Positions 1 to 8,664 of a DNA stretch of 64,000 nt are shown one piece after another. Both the position numbers and the translations under genes were made by a program. Position 1 is the stretch's first letter. Every line of letters begins with the position of its first letter. Below the pieces are notes generated by a model, which was not told the DNA's origin, searched no databases, and saw only the letters and a program-made list of their open reading frames with translations. The DNA lies in contig JAEOSY010000174.1 in NCBI GenBank assembly GCA_016840125.1, forward strand, positions 1 through 64,000, written 5' to 3'. The stretch comes from Candidatus Helarchaeota archaeon (GTDB taxonomy: Archaea; Asgardarchaeota; Lokiarchaeia; Helarchaeales; HEL-GB-A).

Positions 1-39
1 ACACTTATATGTGGTTGAGAAACTCCTAAATAAAATTAA

Positions 40-144
40 TTATCAAAAATCTCAAAATATGAGGGAGAAGATGGAACCGAAGGTGGTAAATACAAAGGAA
101 AGGTCTTGGACCTCATCGAAGTGCTAGATGAAATGATCGACTAA
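40..144 (+). pseudogene. 3-prime remnant of an unidentified gene
   Basis: An open frame follows the stop at 37-39 and ends with TAA at 142-144, with no ATG, GTG or TTG start. The peptide is acidic, has a Gly/Lys-rich middle and ends DLIEVLDEMID. Bases 109-134 recur at 4873-4898 with one mismatch, again encoding DLIEVLDE followed by a stop. This suggests both are decayed 3-prime ends of one gene family. The parent family is not recognised. Confidence 0.35.
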
Positions 145-463
145 ATTCCACTCTTTTTTCATTTCTATTTTAAAAAAATTTATTATTTTCATAGCGAATC
201 TTTGACCCCACTACATTTTTATATGAGATTGCACTATATTGATATGAAAATCCTATACTTTTTTTGAAATTACTTTAATATAGAGGGGTAAGCAATACGT
301 AAAAGTAGCGTATTGTAAGGCAATAAAAATGCATGTGATGTCACCTATTTGAGAGTGATCCCTGTAAGTGAATACTTCTTAATTATAGAGGTCGAGAGTA
401 ATGGGATATAGATCTATGTGAAGAGGGAATTAAGGAGTATTACAAAAAAATAGAGAGATTAAA
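145..463. other. Intergenic region with a 7-bp inverted repeat
   Basis: This gene-free AT-rich stretch lies upstream of the basic protein at 464. CAATACG (293-299) and CGTATTG (309-315) form a perfect inverted repeat around a 9-nt loop. It could be an operator or a 5-prime leader hairpin. AAGGAG at 430-435 is too far from the ATG at 464 to act as its ribosome binding site. Nothing else is recognised. Confidence 0.3.
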
Positions 464-952
464 ATGGACAAATATAAGAAAGGTAGAAAGAAAAATTTAA
501 AGAAGGATAAATTCTATGGCAATAGAAGAAATAGGAAAAAGAGGAAAAAAAATAGAAATAAATATAGAAAAAACTATAATAAAAGAGTAAATAGAAATGA
601 AAAGAACATAAAAGATAAGTCAATAGGATATAGGGATCTGGATAAGGGCGAAATAAGGCAAATAATTAACCAAATTACATGTACAACAGAATTCTTTAAT
701 ATTGCATTTCACACCAGTATAGAAATGTTAGAAGGGATCATTCAGAGTGATGGGATGATTCGCAGGTTTAGGCACCGAATGAAAGAAGATCCCGCCTTTG
801 TAGCATTTTTAAGGAGGTTATTAAAGAAAATTCTAGAAACAAACCGAGAGACTGAGTGTGAAGGAAGGGAGGAAGTTGAAGAGTCTAACGAAGAAGAAGA
901 CCCAGAAGAACAGAAAGTGGTTAGAGTTAGGTATGATCATTATTATACCTAA
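464..952 (+). CDS. Hypothetical protein, basic N-terminus and acidic C-terminus
   Basis: This 162-residue protein is not recognised. The first 50 residues are almost entirely Lys, Arg, Asn and Tyr, as in a disordered nucleic-acid-binding tail. Residues 60-128 look helical, and the C-terminal 30 residues are Glu-rich. There is no signal peptide or membrane segment. The ATG has no strong Shine-Dalgarno. The frame is followed directly by a T-run. The skewed composition makes gene status moderately rather than highly certain. Confidence 0.55.
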   Translation: MDKYKKGRKKNLKKDKFYGNRRNRKKRKKNRNKYRKNYNKRVNRNEKNIKDKSIGYRDLDKGEIRQIINQITCTTEFFNIAFHTSIEMLEGIIQSDGMIRRFRHRMKEDPAFVAFLRRLLKKILETNRETECEGREEVEESNEEEDPEEQKVVRVRYDHYYT

Positions 953-962
953 CCTTTTTTTT
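951..962 (+). terminator. T-run terminator
   Basis: A run of eight T residues (954-961) begins just after the stop codon of the basic protein. This is the usual archaeal poly-U termination signal. No stem-loop is needed or seen. Confidence 0.45.
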
Positions 963-1126
963 ACGGGAAGGTGTTGTACGAGAACTATTAAGACTTGAGG
1001 ATATGAAAAACTATCATTTTATTGCTTTTCCTTAAGACCTCACATTACACTAGTTGTTATCCTCAGTGCGTAAATACTCTAAATATGAAAGAGATAGTAT
1101 AGGGGGGTAAAAGGAGGTGATATTAG

Positions 1127-1324
1127 GTGAAGAAAATCCCACGGGATTGTTTACATTGCAGTCGATTTGAATTTTGTGAATTAGAGAAGCAATATAGCCC
1201 AAGCGGTGAGAATGAATGTGTAAAATACGTCCCCAAAAGCGAGGATGAAGTATCCGAAACCAAATTCAAGGATTGGAGAGCTAGGGATCTGAAGAGTTGG
1301 AGGAAAATCAGGCGTCGTAGATAG
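1127..1324 (+). CDS. Small Cys-containing hypothetical protein
   Basis: This 65-residue protein starts at GTG. An excellent Shine-Dalgarno (aaggaggtga, 1111-1120) ends six bases upstream and fixes the start. Cysteines at 8, 11, 17 and 31 (CLHC spacing near the N-terminus) could bind a metal. The C-terminus is Arg/Lys-rich (WRKIRRRR), suggesting nucleic-acid contact. A pyrimidine-rich T-run follows at about 1330-1350. The family is not recognised. Confidence 0.65.
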   Translation: MKKIPRDCLHCSRFEFCELEKQYSPSGENECVKYVPKSEDEVSETKFKDWRARDLKSWRKIRRRR

Positions 1325-1458
1325 CTTAATCCTCTCTTTTTTTCTTTTTTAATCAAAACTTTAGTTAGCTATTTTTCTGCAACCATTACTAGTGCGGATA
1401 ATTTACTCATGTATTCCCATTCTAAAAAGTGGTAATTCTATAGAACTTACCAAAATCA

Positions 1459-1475
1459 TATATTATAAATATATA
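1459..1475 (+). promoter_or_regulatory. TATA-box region upstream of the two-TM protein
   Basis: The stretch tattataaatatata at 1461-1475 is a strong TATA-like element about 47 bases before the ATG cluster at 1522. It is the best promoter candidate for that gene. The call rests on position and composition only. Confidence 0.4.
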
Positions 1476-1521
1476 CCCATCTAATACCATACTCATATAG
1501 TACCAGATAATGACTTAGGGG

Positions 1522-1911
1522 ATGATGATGATGAACAGGACGAATGTGAGTATTGGGGCGGTTTTAGGGGGAATCGGAGCGGTTTTGCTAACCTACATGG
1601 TATACCTGTTCGATTGTAATAGGCGGGTTGAATGTGCGGGGTCAGCCATGGGATTCATGGCTATACATGCCTATACAACCTTACCTTTTGTTTTGATCTT
1701 TCTCCTACTTGGTATGGGATTCCTCATCTCAGGGAGTCGCCCCCAAAAAATCCCGCCAGGCCCGCTTAGCTTAAATCGCCTTGATATCAATTGGGAAGAA
1801 TATAGTAAATTAAAAACCATTGGGATAACCAATCTAAAGGATCTCGCTGAGGAAAGGGGGCACGAAGAAGAAATTTCGTCATTGACTTTGATTTCGACGG
1901 CGCAACTTTAA
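1522..1911 (+). CDS. Two-TM protein with a possible HhH-like tail
   Basis: This 129-residue protein begins with four consecutive ATG codons, so the exact start is ambiguous; tagggg lies just upstream. Residues 9-30 and 53-70 are hydrophobic membrane segments, joined by a loop containing two cysteines. The cytoplasmic tail (about 83-129) has the pattern LKTIGITNLKDLAE. This resembles a helix-hairpin-helix half, but the similarity is weak. Function is unknown. Confidence 0.6.
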   Translation: MMMMNRTNVSIGAVLGGIGAVLLTYMVYLFDCNRRVECAGSAMGFMAIHAYTTLPFVLIFLLLGMGFLISGSRPQKIPPGPLSLNRLDINWEEYSKLKTIGITNLKDLAEERGHEEEISSLTLISTAQL

Positions 1912-2219
1912 TCCTGGATTGATCAGGCGGAGAAAATCCTTCTTGAAATTTGAACTGAGATGGTACCTGTGACACGATTATCTTTTTTCATTTCCCAATT
2001 TACAGCGTATATGTTTGCAATTGGAGTTCCACGTACTAAATAAAATGCAGTTTGGGGCTCTGCTTGTCTAAAGGGGATGAATTAATACGAAGCTTGAACT
2101 GATCAGTAGTTTGTTTAAAGCTGAAATTATTGACTCAGTTCATTTTCATTTTTTTTCTTTTTTAATTTTAAACTTCAGAGGTGTTTCTATTTAGGGGGAT
2201 CATCTAACTGGTTGAACAA
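1912..2219. other. Intergenic stretch, nothing recognised
   Basis: No convincing gene is seen on either strand. A long pyrimidine and T-rich tract at about 2143-2170 could terminate transcription. Confidence 0.3.
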
Positions 2220-2300
2220 CTAATCGTTCGCGTCTAAGTCGCGCTTCTTCTTAGAGGCTTTACCAGTCAAAGTTGTCTGTTCTTTAAGCACTTTTTTCAT
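2220..2300 (-). CDS. Possible 26-residue basic small protein
   Basis: This short frame runs from ATG at 2300 to TAG at 2220-2222, with GGAG about 8 bases upstream on the minus strand. The peptide starts MKKVLKEQ and ends with a highly charged KASKKKRDLDAND tail. It lies 34 bases downstream of the secreted beta-propeller gene on the same strand and could be cotranscribed. The length is too short for composition evidence, so this is only a candidate. Confidence 0.35.
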   Translation of the reverse strand: MKKVLKEQTTLTGKASKKKRDLDAND

Positions 2301-2334
2301 TATATTTACTCCAATTTTTGAAAAAAAGAGGAGC

Positions 2335-3642
2335 TTATTGCCTCTTGAAGGATAATTTCCAGAATCGCACTGTGAGATAAGTGGTTAAGAAGAGACTCAA
2401 AGCTAATACTAATGCAGGGAAGTTAAAGCTGGGAATACCGTTATCATCAGGGATCAAAGGACCAGTACCATTAGAGTTAAACTTCACAACTAATAGATCT
2501 TGTTGTTGTGAACCAAAACTTTGAGTTTCACCTACGCAATAAATTGATCCATTCGTATCGAGTACGATACCATAGCCATGATCCCAAGCTTCGCCACCCC
2601 AGATCGTAACCCAGAGGGCTCCGCTTAATGGCTGATATTTTTGTAACAATAAATCGTTATTTTGAAATCCAATGCAATAGAAATATCCTGAGGAATCATG
2701 CGTTACTTCCCTCAAAGACCGATGATCTCCTGCCTGACTCGAAATATGAGCACTATATTCAGTCTGGTTCACATCAAAATATTTTATGACTGCATTTTTT
2801 TCTCCGCTAATCCAAGTTTCTCCCACGCACGCGATAATTCCATCCAGATTAAGGTCAAGTCCATATCCTATATCTACATTGCCTGAAATATATCCCCACG
2901 TGATCTCCCACGCGAAGGAAAGGTTCGAATGAAATTTGATTAGCCATAATTCAGAACTTTCGGTAGGCAAGGTTTTATATCCAACACAATAGATAGATCC
3001 ATTAGGAGCAATTACGATATCTTGGAGGGAATCGGAAAGGCTGCCGCCATATATATTATATTCAATAAGGGTTCCTGTGGTTGAGTTGAATCTCGCTACA
3101 AGGGCATCTGAAACAGTAGCACCAAATCCCTCAGTATTTCCACAAACAACCAACGAACCATTGAGATCAAGTGCCAAACCAAAACCATAGTCATGATCTA
3201 TACTTCCCCAAGTTGCATTCCACGCAAGTGTCCCATTTGAAAAATATTTCCGAATTATTAGTTCCATGTTGCCCGGAGTTTGAGTATAACCAAGGCAATA
3301 GGCTGATCCCAATGCATCAACGATCACATCACCCGCGAAATCACTCGTTGCATTACCCCATGTGACGACCCACGCTCGAGTGCCATTCAAATAATACTTT
3401 ACCAGCACAAGATCCCCAAGAGGGTCTCCGAAGCTGTGGGTTTCGCCGATACAATAAATAGCCCCACTGGCATCTAAAGCGATCCCTCTACCGACGTCGC
3501 GAGAGGTTCCGCCCCACGTGGTATACCAGGGGGTGGTCCCATTGGCCCCGACACTCACATTCAACAACGTCCCTGTAAGTATTAACGCCTGTAAAACGAC
3601 TATTCCAAGCAAGTTCTTTTTTCTTGTCATTTCCTCATTCAC
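2335..3642 (-). CDS. Secreted SBBP-type beta-propeller protein with C-terminal anchor
   Basis: This 435-residue surface protein has an N-terminal signal segment (about residues 8-33). Seven or so repeats of roughly 50 residues follow, carrying the signature WGG, ALDxxGxIYCxGxT and SFG. These match SBBP-type beta-propeller repeats. The C-terminus has IPSFN, a hydrophobic segment and a basic end. The likely role is a cell-surface binding or structural protein, but the ligand is unknown. It is transcribed away from the sirtuin side, and the small frame at 2220 follows it. Confidence 0.8.
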   Translation of the reverse strand: MNEEMTRKKNLLGIVVLQALILTGTLLNVSVGANGTTPWYTTWGGTSRDVGRGIALDASGAIYCIGETHSFGDPLGDLVLVKYYLNGTRAWVVTWGNATSDFAGDVIVDALGSAYCLGYTQTPGNMELIIRKYFSNGTLAWNATWGSIDHDYGFGLALDLNGSLVVCGNTEGFGATVSDALVARFNSTTGTLIEYNIYGGSLSDSLQDIVIAPNGSIYCVGYKTLPTESSELWLIKFHSNLSFAWEITWGYISGNVDIGYGLDLNLDGIIACVGETWISGEKNAVIKYFDVNQTEYSAHISSQAGDHRSLREVTHDSSGYFYCIGFQNNDLLLQKYQPLSGALWVTIWGGEAWDHGYGIVLDTNGSIYCVGETQSFGSQQQDLLVVKFNSNGTGPLIPDDNGIPSFNFPALVLALSLFLTTYLTVRFWKLSFKRQ

Positions 3643-3810
3643 CCATTATGATGTTTGAAGTATTTTCCTATGATTTTTATGTTTACAATAAGGGTTCATT
3701 GGTGCTCATAAAAAAGATTTCGGAAACTAAAAATTTAGGAATTTGAAGAAAGAATCAAGAATTTGCTCACATAGCTTTCAGATAATCTATGTATTTATGG
3801 AGGCGATACA

Positions 3811-3919
3811 ATGAGTAAAAAAATTCGAGGGTGTCGCGGTTGAGGAGGATACTAGAATATTGTTGCGTCAGGAAGTCAAGCTTGGTAAATATGATGTGTT
3901 GTATGAGAGGGGGTTTTAA
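3811..3919 (+). pseudogene. Frame-broken minigene with a strong ribosome binding site
   Basis: An ATG at 3811 follows a good ribosome site (ggaggcg). It reads MSKK and then hits a stop after 10 codons. Removing one A from the seven-A run at 3817-3823 yields a continuous 35-residue frame. That frame ends LGKYDVLYERGF with TAA at 3917-3919. This fits a homopolymer sequencing error, a recent frameshift, or slippage. The protein family is not recognised. Confidence 0.4.
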
Positions 3920-3979
3920 GAGGGGATTTCGGGGGGGAGTCTTATTTTTGCAAATGACGATATTTCAACTTATCTAAGA

Positions 3980-4759
3980 TCAACTTTTCTTAATGATTTG
4001 TTTTGCCTCTTTGAGGGCACGCTCCATTACTTCTCCTACGTCAGCCGTAATCTTTAGGTGCGCTTTATTGTCAAATTTTGTTTCACTAGCATTCACTATT
4101 ACCAATTTGGCGCCTACTTCTAATGCAAAAATCGGCATTTTATTGACGGGGGATGTCTTTAAAGAAGATCCCAATACAATAAATAAATCACACGTTTTGG
4201 AATGCTTCACTGAATCGTCATATTCCTTTTCAGGGAGTGAATCCCCATAATTGACAACGGTTGATAATAAATTCCCTCCACATTCGGGACATTTTGGTCG
4301 ATGGGCAGGTAATTCAGATTCATTTTCAAAACTAAATCCAAACCCATGCAGTCCGATATTCCAACCTACAGCGGTTTTGGTAACTATGTTTTGACAACTT
4401 GTACATCTCATTAGTGTATCATTTCCATGAATCTCTGCTAACTTGTCTGGATCAATACCCGACTCTAAATGTAAATTATCTACGTTTTGCGAAATGAGAA
4501 ATTTTAATTTTCCAAGCGTCTGAAGTTCAACTAAAGCGAAATGAGTTCTATTGGGTTTTGCCTCCTCTAGTGTAACCTTAGGAGTCTTTATTGGAAGACC
4601 TTTTCTTCGTCGCGTCCATACACCATCTTTACCTGTGTAATCTGACAATCCCGATTCAGTACTTATCCCTGCTCCAGTATATCCCACAATTTTATTACTT
4701 TCAGCAATCCATGTCGCTAAAGTATGGATTTGCTCATCTAGTTTTGTCATAATAGTCAT
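3980..4759 (-). CDS. SIRT6/7-like NAD-dependent protein deacylase (sirtuin)
   Basis: This 259-residue Sir2-family enzyme would remove acyl groups from lysine using NAD. Visible motifs are GAGIST (29-34), SQNVDNLH (90-97), catalytic His111 in IHGN, zinc cysteines 119, 122, 157 and 160, and LGSSL (196-200). The region after the first motif (KDGVWT, KG), the segment PNRTHFALVELQTLGKLKFL, DKLAEIHGN and LVIVNASETKFD all align with the eukaryotic SIRT6/7 class, more closely than with bacterial CobB. The usual DFRG is DYTG, with Arg replaced by Thr. It is monocistronic; the substrate is unknown. Confidence 0.9.
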   Translation of the reverse strand: MTIMTKLDEQIHTLATWIAESNKIVGYTGAGISTESGLSDYTGKDGVWTRRRKGLPIKTPKVTLEEAKPNRTHFALVELQTLGKLKFLISQNVDNLHLESGIDPDKLAEIHGNDTLMRCTSCQNIVTKTAVGWNIGLHGFGFSFENESELPAHRPKCPECGGNLLSTVVNYGDSLPEKEYDDSVKHSKTCDLFIVLGSSLKTSPVNKMPIFALEVGAKLVIVNASETKFDNKAHLKITADVGEVMERALKEAKQIIKKS

Positions 4760-4872
4760 TTATCTCTTTCATTTTAAATAATTTTTTCTAATACCTCCGA
4801 TGGACTTTGGATTAATCTTGATGATTTTACCAATAGTGCCGAAGGCCGATATAGATAAATTCTACTTCGTGG

Positions 4873-4908
4873 GACCTCATCGAAGTGCTCGATGAAATAA
4901 ACGATTAA
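4873..4908 (+). repeat. Second copy of the DLIEVLDE gene-end repeat
   Basis: Bases 4873-4898 match 109-134 at 25 of 26 positions. They encode the same DLIEVLDE peptide ending in a stop (TAA at 4906-4908), followed by a T-rich tract. Weak similarity continues upstream (shared ccgaagg) but with a frame break. It is best read as a decayed duplicate of the same 3-prime end. Confidence 0.4.
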
Positions 4909-4929
4909 ATCAATTCTGTTTTATTTTTT

Positions 4930-5652
4930 TCATCTTTTTTTCTTCTTAGAGGCACTGAGTCCGCGTTTTAAAAGATTAATCACGGTTCGTATGCGTGGGT
5001 CACTCTCGCTTTTCGATGCCTTAAGCGCACTAAAGAGGTCCTGTAACAATTCGGTTATTTGATTATCTGAAGGGGGAGGTTGACCTGGGGAACTGAGCCC
5101 GCGTCGTAGGATGGTTATCATGTTGCTTAGGCGGTTGTCAGTCACGCCCATTCCCATTCCACCAAAGGCTTGTTGCAACAGTTTATTAAAATTTGCCTGA
5201 GTAAAACCCATGGCGGCTAACAAGGAACCGAGGCTTGAGGCTTGATAGGTACCATGGGGCATCTCAACGCTCTCTTGAGTCCCATTCGGTCTATAAGCGG
5301 GTAAACCCTCGGGAGACCTTGTGGAGGGCTTCACTGAAATCATTTTTTCATCCCTCTTCTGTTTCGGGGGCATGACCGTTGCCTTTGTGGGGCGTGGTTG
5401 ACCCTGGACGCTGAGCTCGTCTAATAATAGATTAATTACGGGCCTCATGCGCACGTCGCTGGGATCCGAAGAACCTAGCAATTGATTGAACAGTTCCTGC
5501 AGGTTTGAGGAGGACACGCCTAACGAGGTTAGCAAATCACTAAGCATTGTCGCCGCTAAGGGTTCAATAAATTTCGGATTATTGATTCCCTTCGTATAGG
5601 TGCCCAACAGGGCTCTTAATTTCATCATTCGCTTTTTGTCTCGTGAATGCAT
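4930..5652 (-). CDS. Helical repeat hypothetical protein
   Basis: This 240-residue protein is not recognised. It contains at least two, probably three, related helical units. Each has a leucine-rich segment (DLLTSLGV, SLLAAMGF, ELLQDLFSAL), then an Arg and a VINLL or ITILRRGLS helix ending near GQP. Proline-rich linkers join the units, and the C-terminus is basic (SASKKKKR). There is no signal peptide. The repeat architecture suggests a scaffold or binding protein, but this is inference. Confidence 0.65.
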   Translation of the reverse strand: MHSRDKKRMMKLRALLGTYTKGINNPKFIEPLAATMLSDLLTSLGVSSSNLQELFNQLLGSSDPSDVRMRPVINLLLDELSVQGQPRPTKATVMPPKQKRDEKMISVKPSTRSPEGLPAYRPNGTQESVEMPHGTYQASSLGSLLAAMGFTQANFNKLLQQAFGGMGMGVTDNRLSNMITILRRGLSSPGQPPPSDNQITELLQDLFSALKASKSESDPRIRTVINLLKRGLSASKKKKR

Positions 5653-5841
5653 TTATACCACACGCGCGATTTTCTGTATGAAGAGTACTTCCCATAATCA
5701 TCTATATAAATAAAAGCGTAAACACCAAGTAGAGAATTATAACTAGCTGAGGAGGATTGTGGTGGGGTTCAGCCACGACCTTATCTTTTTCCACGTATAT
5801 TAGGTGGTACCCTTTTGAACCTTGGTCGCCTTCACTTCAGT

Positions 5842-7644
5842 TTAGAGGGGAAAGAGGGTTAGGAGATAGGTAGAAACCAGCCAATATAAAACCAGAATTA
5901 ACAGCGATAATGGAATGAGGAGTATCAATCCCGCCTTTTTCAAGGAAGTTTGGAAATTAGTGGAAATGCCGATGAGCGCTAAAACTATGAACCAAACCAA
6001 GAAAATCCCAACGATAATCCCCGCAATGAGGAGAGTTGATGGATCCGCTAGTGCTATAGTTATAAAATACCAGAGCATTTCAGGTCCGTAGATGCTTAAT
6101 AGGGCGTTTAGTGCAAAGAAAAACACGATCAAAGGAATGAAGAAATATTGCGTAAATTCGAGGGTTTTCAGAAAACGAGTCTTCAGCTTCAGGAGTCGCC
6201 CCAGTAGATAAGAAAAGCAGCCATAGTAAATCCACAAAAGTAAAACGAGAGCACAGGCGATTGGGAATAAAAGATCGAAGGATTCAAAATGAGTAAAACT
6301 CGCGAAACCAAACCCACTGAGCAGTGTGAAAAAGGTAAGGGGCAAGAAACTCGAGGGGGTGATTTTTTGGTTCGTAAGGGTTTCGAAAAAATGATTGGGG
6401 TGGAAAATCGATTGTTGAAACAGGAAAAGACTAGATAAGCAGAGAAGAAATAAACCAAGAACTTGATGGAGTAAGACGAAATTATAAGGGGGAGCATACG
6501 TGTCCCATATAAAATCCAAGCTCAGCTCCAGTAGGGTAATTCTCCCATTAGTTCTATTTGTCCCCGCGACCCAAAGGTGATCTTGGTCATCAGTTGCGAC
6601 TGAAGGCCATCCGAAGACATCCGTCTTCAAGTAAATTGGGTTTGAATATGTTTTTTGATCCGCTTTGAGTCCAATAAACCCGATATTTTCCGGTCCAAGG
6701 ATGGGTTGATGTTTGAAAGAATTAATTAAAGTTCCATTAAGTGAAGTGATGAAGGGGGCGCTCTCAACGATGTGCGTTATTTCTCGTCTCCACAGGGTCT
6801 GAACGCCGGTTGGCGAGATTTGCAGTTTCACCATCGTGATGCGGGAAATTTTCGAGGGGGGGGCGAACGCTTCAAAAGTCATTAGATAATCCTTATGGGT
6901 GGCATTCTCAGCAACTAGAACCGCGGAGGCCATTCCATCCTTATAATGAATAGGACCACCAAGTAAGGTCTGGGACGCCACCCCGCAGTGGGAGGTTTCA
7001 AATCCCGTGCCGTTCCATGTGGTCCAATAGATGTCGATTTTTTGGACAACTTCATAGCCCTCTAAGGTAAAGGAATAGTGTTCCACGTCGATCGGGTTGT
7101 CGGGATCATAGAGGGTTTGATTTGAAACGTAGAGCAGGAAGGTGGTTGAATTATAGGGAGCGAGATACGGCTCCCAAAGACCAATATGGAAAAAATCCTT
7201 AAAAACAGGTCCGAGAATTGCATATTGGATGTTCCACGCAGATGTATTCAAAACCTGGCTTTTGGAAACCCAAGCAATTCCGCAGGAAGCGGCATTATCA
7301 TGATTAAAAACACAGATTACAAGATCTAAATCTTGAGAATAGAATAAGGTGGACCGTTCGGGATTGATTCCACTAGAAATAACCACTCTGGGACCAAGCC
7401 GTGTAGTAGTAGAGAGATTAATCCCATCCAACACAAAACTCCCATTGCTATATGCCACTAGGAGCAAATCATCGACTTGAGTCATTCGAGGATACGACCC
7501 AACCCCAAACTCGTATGTCTGATTGATCTGGTAGCATTCCCCATCACACCTGTTCCATACTTTGAAAAAAACAACGTGCGCGCCAATGGGGATTAATAAC
7601 CCTACCAGAATAATTAACCCTAAAGTCCGCTTCGAATATTTCAT
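5842..7644 (-). CDS. Membrane protein with extracytoplasmic beta domain and multi-TM C-terminus
   Basis: This 600-residue protein has an N-terminal hydrophobic anchor (residues 9-27). About 360 residues of beta-rich, Asn/Thr/Trp-rich sequence follow, resembling a propeller-like exodomain. The C-terminal 200 residues contain about six membrane segments (starting near 386, 425, 453, 495, 535 and 570). No catalytic motif is visible. It could be a surface sensor or transporter-associated protein; the family is not recognised. Confidence 0.7.
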   Translation of the reverse strand: MKYSKRTLGLIILVGLLIPIGAHVVFFKVWNRCDGECYQINQTYEFGVGSYPRMTQVDDLLLVAYSNGSFVLDGINLSTTTRLGPRVVISSGINPERSTLFYSQDLDLVICVFNHDNAASCGIAWVSKSQVLNTSAWNIQYAILGPVFKDFFHIGLWEPYLAPYNSTTFLLYVSNQTLYDPDNPIDVEHYSFTLEGYEVVQKIDIYWTTWNGTGFETSHCGVASQTLLGGPIHYKDGMASAVLVAENATHKDYLMTFEAFAPPSKISRITMVKLQISPTGVQTLWRREITHIVESAPFITSLNGTLINSFKHQPILGPENIGFIGLKADQKTYSNPIYLKTDVFGWPSVATDDQDHLWVAGTNRTNGRITLLELSLDFIWDTYAPPYNFVLLHQVLGLFLLCLSSLFLFQQSIFHPNHFFETLTNQKITPSSFLPLTFFTLLSGFGFASFTHFESFDLLFPIACALVLLLWIYYGCFSYLLGRLLKLKTRFLKTLEFTQYFFIPLIVFFFALNALLSIYGPEMLWYFITIALADPSTLLIAGIIVGIFLVWFIVLALIGISTNFQTSLKKAGLILLIPLSLLILVLYWLVSTYLLTLFPL

Positions 7645-7733
7645 TAGATATTATGATAAAGAGTGAGAATTAAAGACTAATGGTAAAAAAAGTTGTTTAG
7701 TAGAGGAACCTCACTATTAAAGAGCTGATGTGA

Positions 7734-8294
7734 TTGATACCGATAGTAAACGTTGTTGTATTCCTTATCACGCTAACGGCAGAATTATTGGTCGGGGTTG
7801 CCTTGAGTTTGTCCGTTCTTAAACCTAAATGGCGAATATGGCCTCCTCCTTCAAGAGAGTCTTGGCAATTTAAATTTATGTGGAGTTTGTTACCATTTAT
7901 TTATGGGGGCGTTCCCTTAGTGGGGATTGTTGACTGGGACACGGGCATCTTCTTCCATTTCTCCCGGTTCATTATTGGAGGCGCGTTCGCTGGGGTAGGG
8001 CTGTTCTTTTTTCTCTGGGGAATCAGGACATTGAGCGTAGAATCTACGGTGGGCCTCAAAGGGGGATTAATTCAAAAGGGACCCTATGGAGTTTCAAGAA
8101 ACCCACAGACCGTGGCGCTTTTTTGTCTTTTTATCGGATTAATATTCATCTCAAATTCAATTTTTGCGTTAATAACGGGTCTTTTGGCTATAGCTGGGCA
8201 TGGAATCGCACCATTTGCTGAGGAACCCTGGTTACGAAAACAGTATGGTGAAGAATATGAGGAGTACTGTAAGAAAGTGCGCAGATTTTTATAA
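7734..8294 (+). CDS. Isoprenylcysteine methyltransferase-like membrane protein
   Basis: This 186-residue integral membrane protein starts at TTG and has about five hydrophobic segments. The C-terminal half carries the PEMT/ICMT-type signature: GPYGVSRNPQ, then a hydrophobic stretch and EEPWLRKQYGEEYEEYCKKVRRFL. Relatives use S-adenosylmethionine to methylate lipids or prenyl-cysteine. The substrate cannot be told from sequence. No C-terminal prenylation box is seen on the GTPases in this window, so a link to them is not supported. Confidence 0.75.
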   Translation: MIPIVNVVVFLITLTAELLVGVALSLSVLKPKWRIWPPPSRESWQFKFMWSLLPFIYGGVPLVGIVDWDTGIFFHFSRFIIGGAFAGVGLFFFLWGIRTLSVESTVGLKGGLIQKGPYGVSRNPQTVALFCLFIGLIFISNSIFALITGLLAIAGHGIAPFAEEPWLRKQYGEEYEEYCKKVRRFL

Positions 8295-8381
8295 AGTTCA
8301 GTTTCTTAAATCCATCAGGGAGCTTGTTTTTTATGACAAAAAATTAAAACTCATAGTTATGTATAAAAAGTAGTGATAAAA

Positions 8382-8612
8382 ATGGGCGATGTACAAATAA
8401 GTAATATAAAAAGTTTGATGGAGAAAATTGGCGTAGGAGATGTAGCCTTAACCCGAATCGCAGGACAATTGAGTAAAATTCAGGAGAGCACAGGCGATCT
8501 TACACTAAATGATATCAAAAAAGTTATGGTGGCTGAAGGGGTTTCAAAGTCACAGATATCAGAAGTTATAAGCGGGCTAGATAAGTTACCTCCGAAAGTA
8601 ACTGACATTTAA
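8382..8612 (+). CDS. Small helical hypothetical protein
   Basis: This 76-residue acidic helical protein has no membrane segment and no cysteine. ATG at 8382 is preferred, with GTGAT just upstream; an in-frame GTG lies at 8373. The sequence has two similar helical halves, and the second contains DLTLNDIKKVM and SKSQISEVI. This could be a helix-turn-helix or EF-hand-like shape, but no family is recognised. Confidence 0.6.
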   Translation: MGDVQISNIKSLMEKIGVGDVALTRIAGQLSKIQESTGDLTLNDIKKVMVAEGVSKSQISEVISGLDKLPPKVTDI

Positions 8613-8664
8613 ATAACCCAATAAAACTAATGTTGAGTAGGTGTTCAACACATTTTTGTAAAAA

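Noticed and set aside
1787..1975. Minus-strand 62-codon frame
   Set aside because: It overlaps the two-TM gene and shows no recognisable domain or ribosome site.
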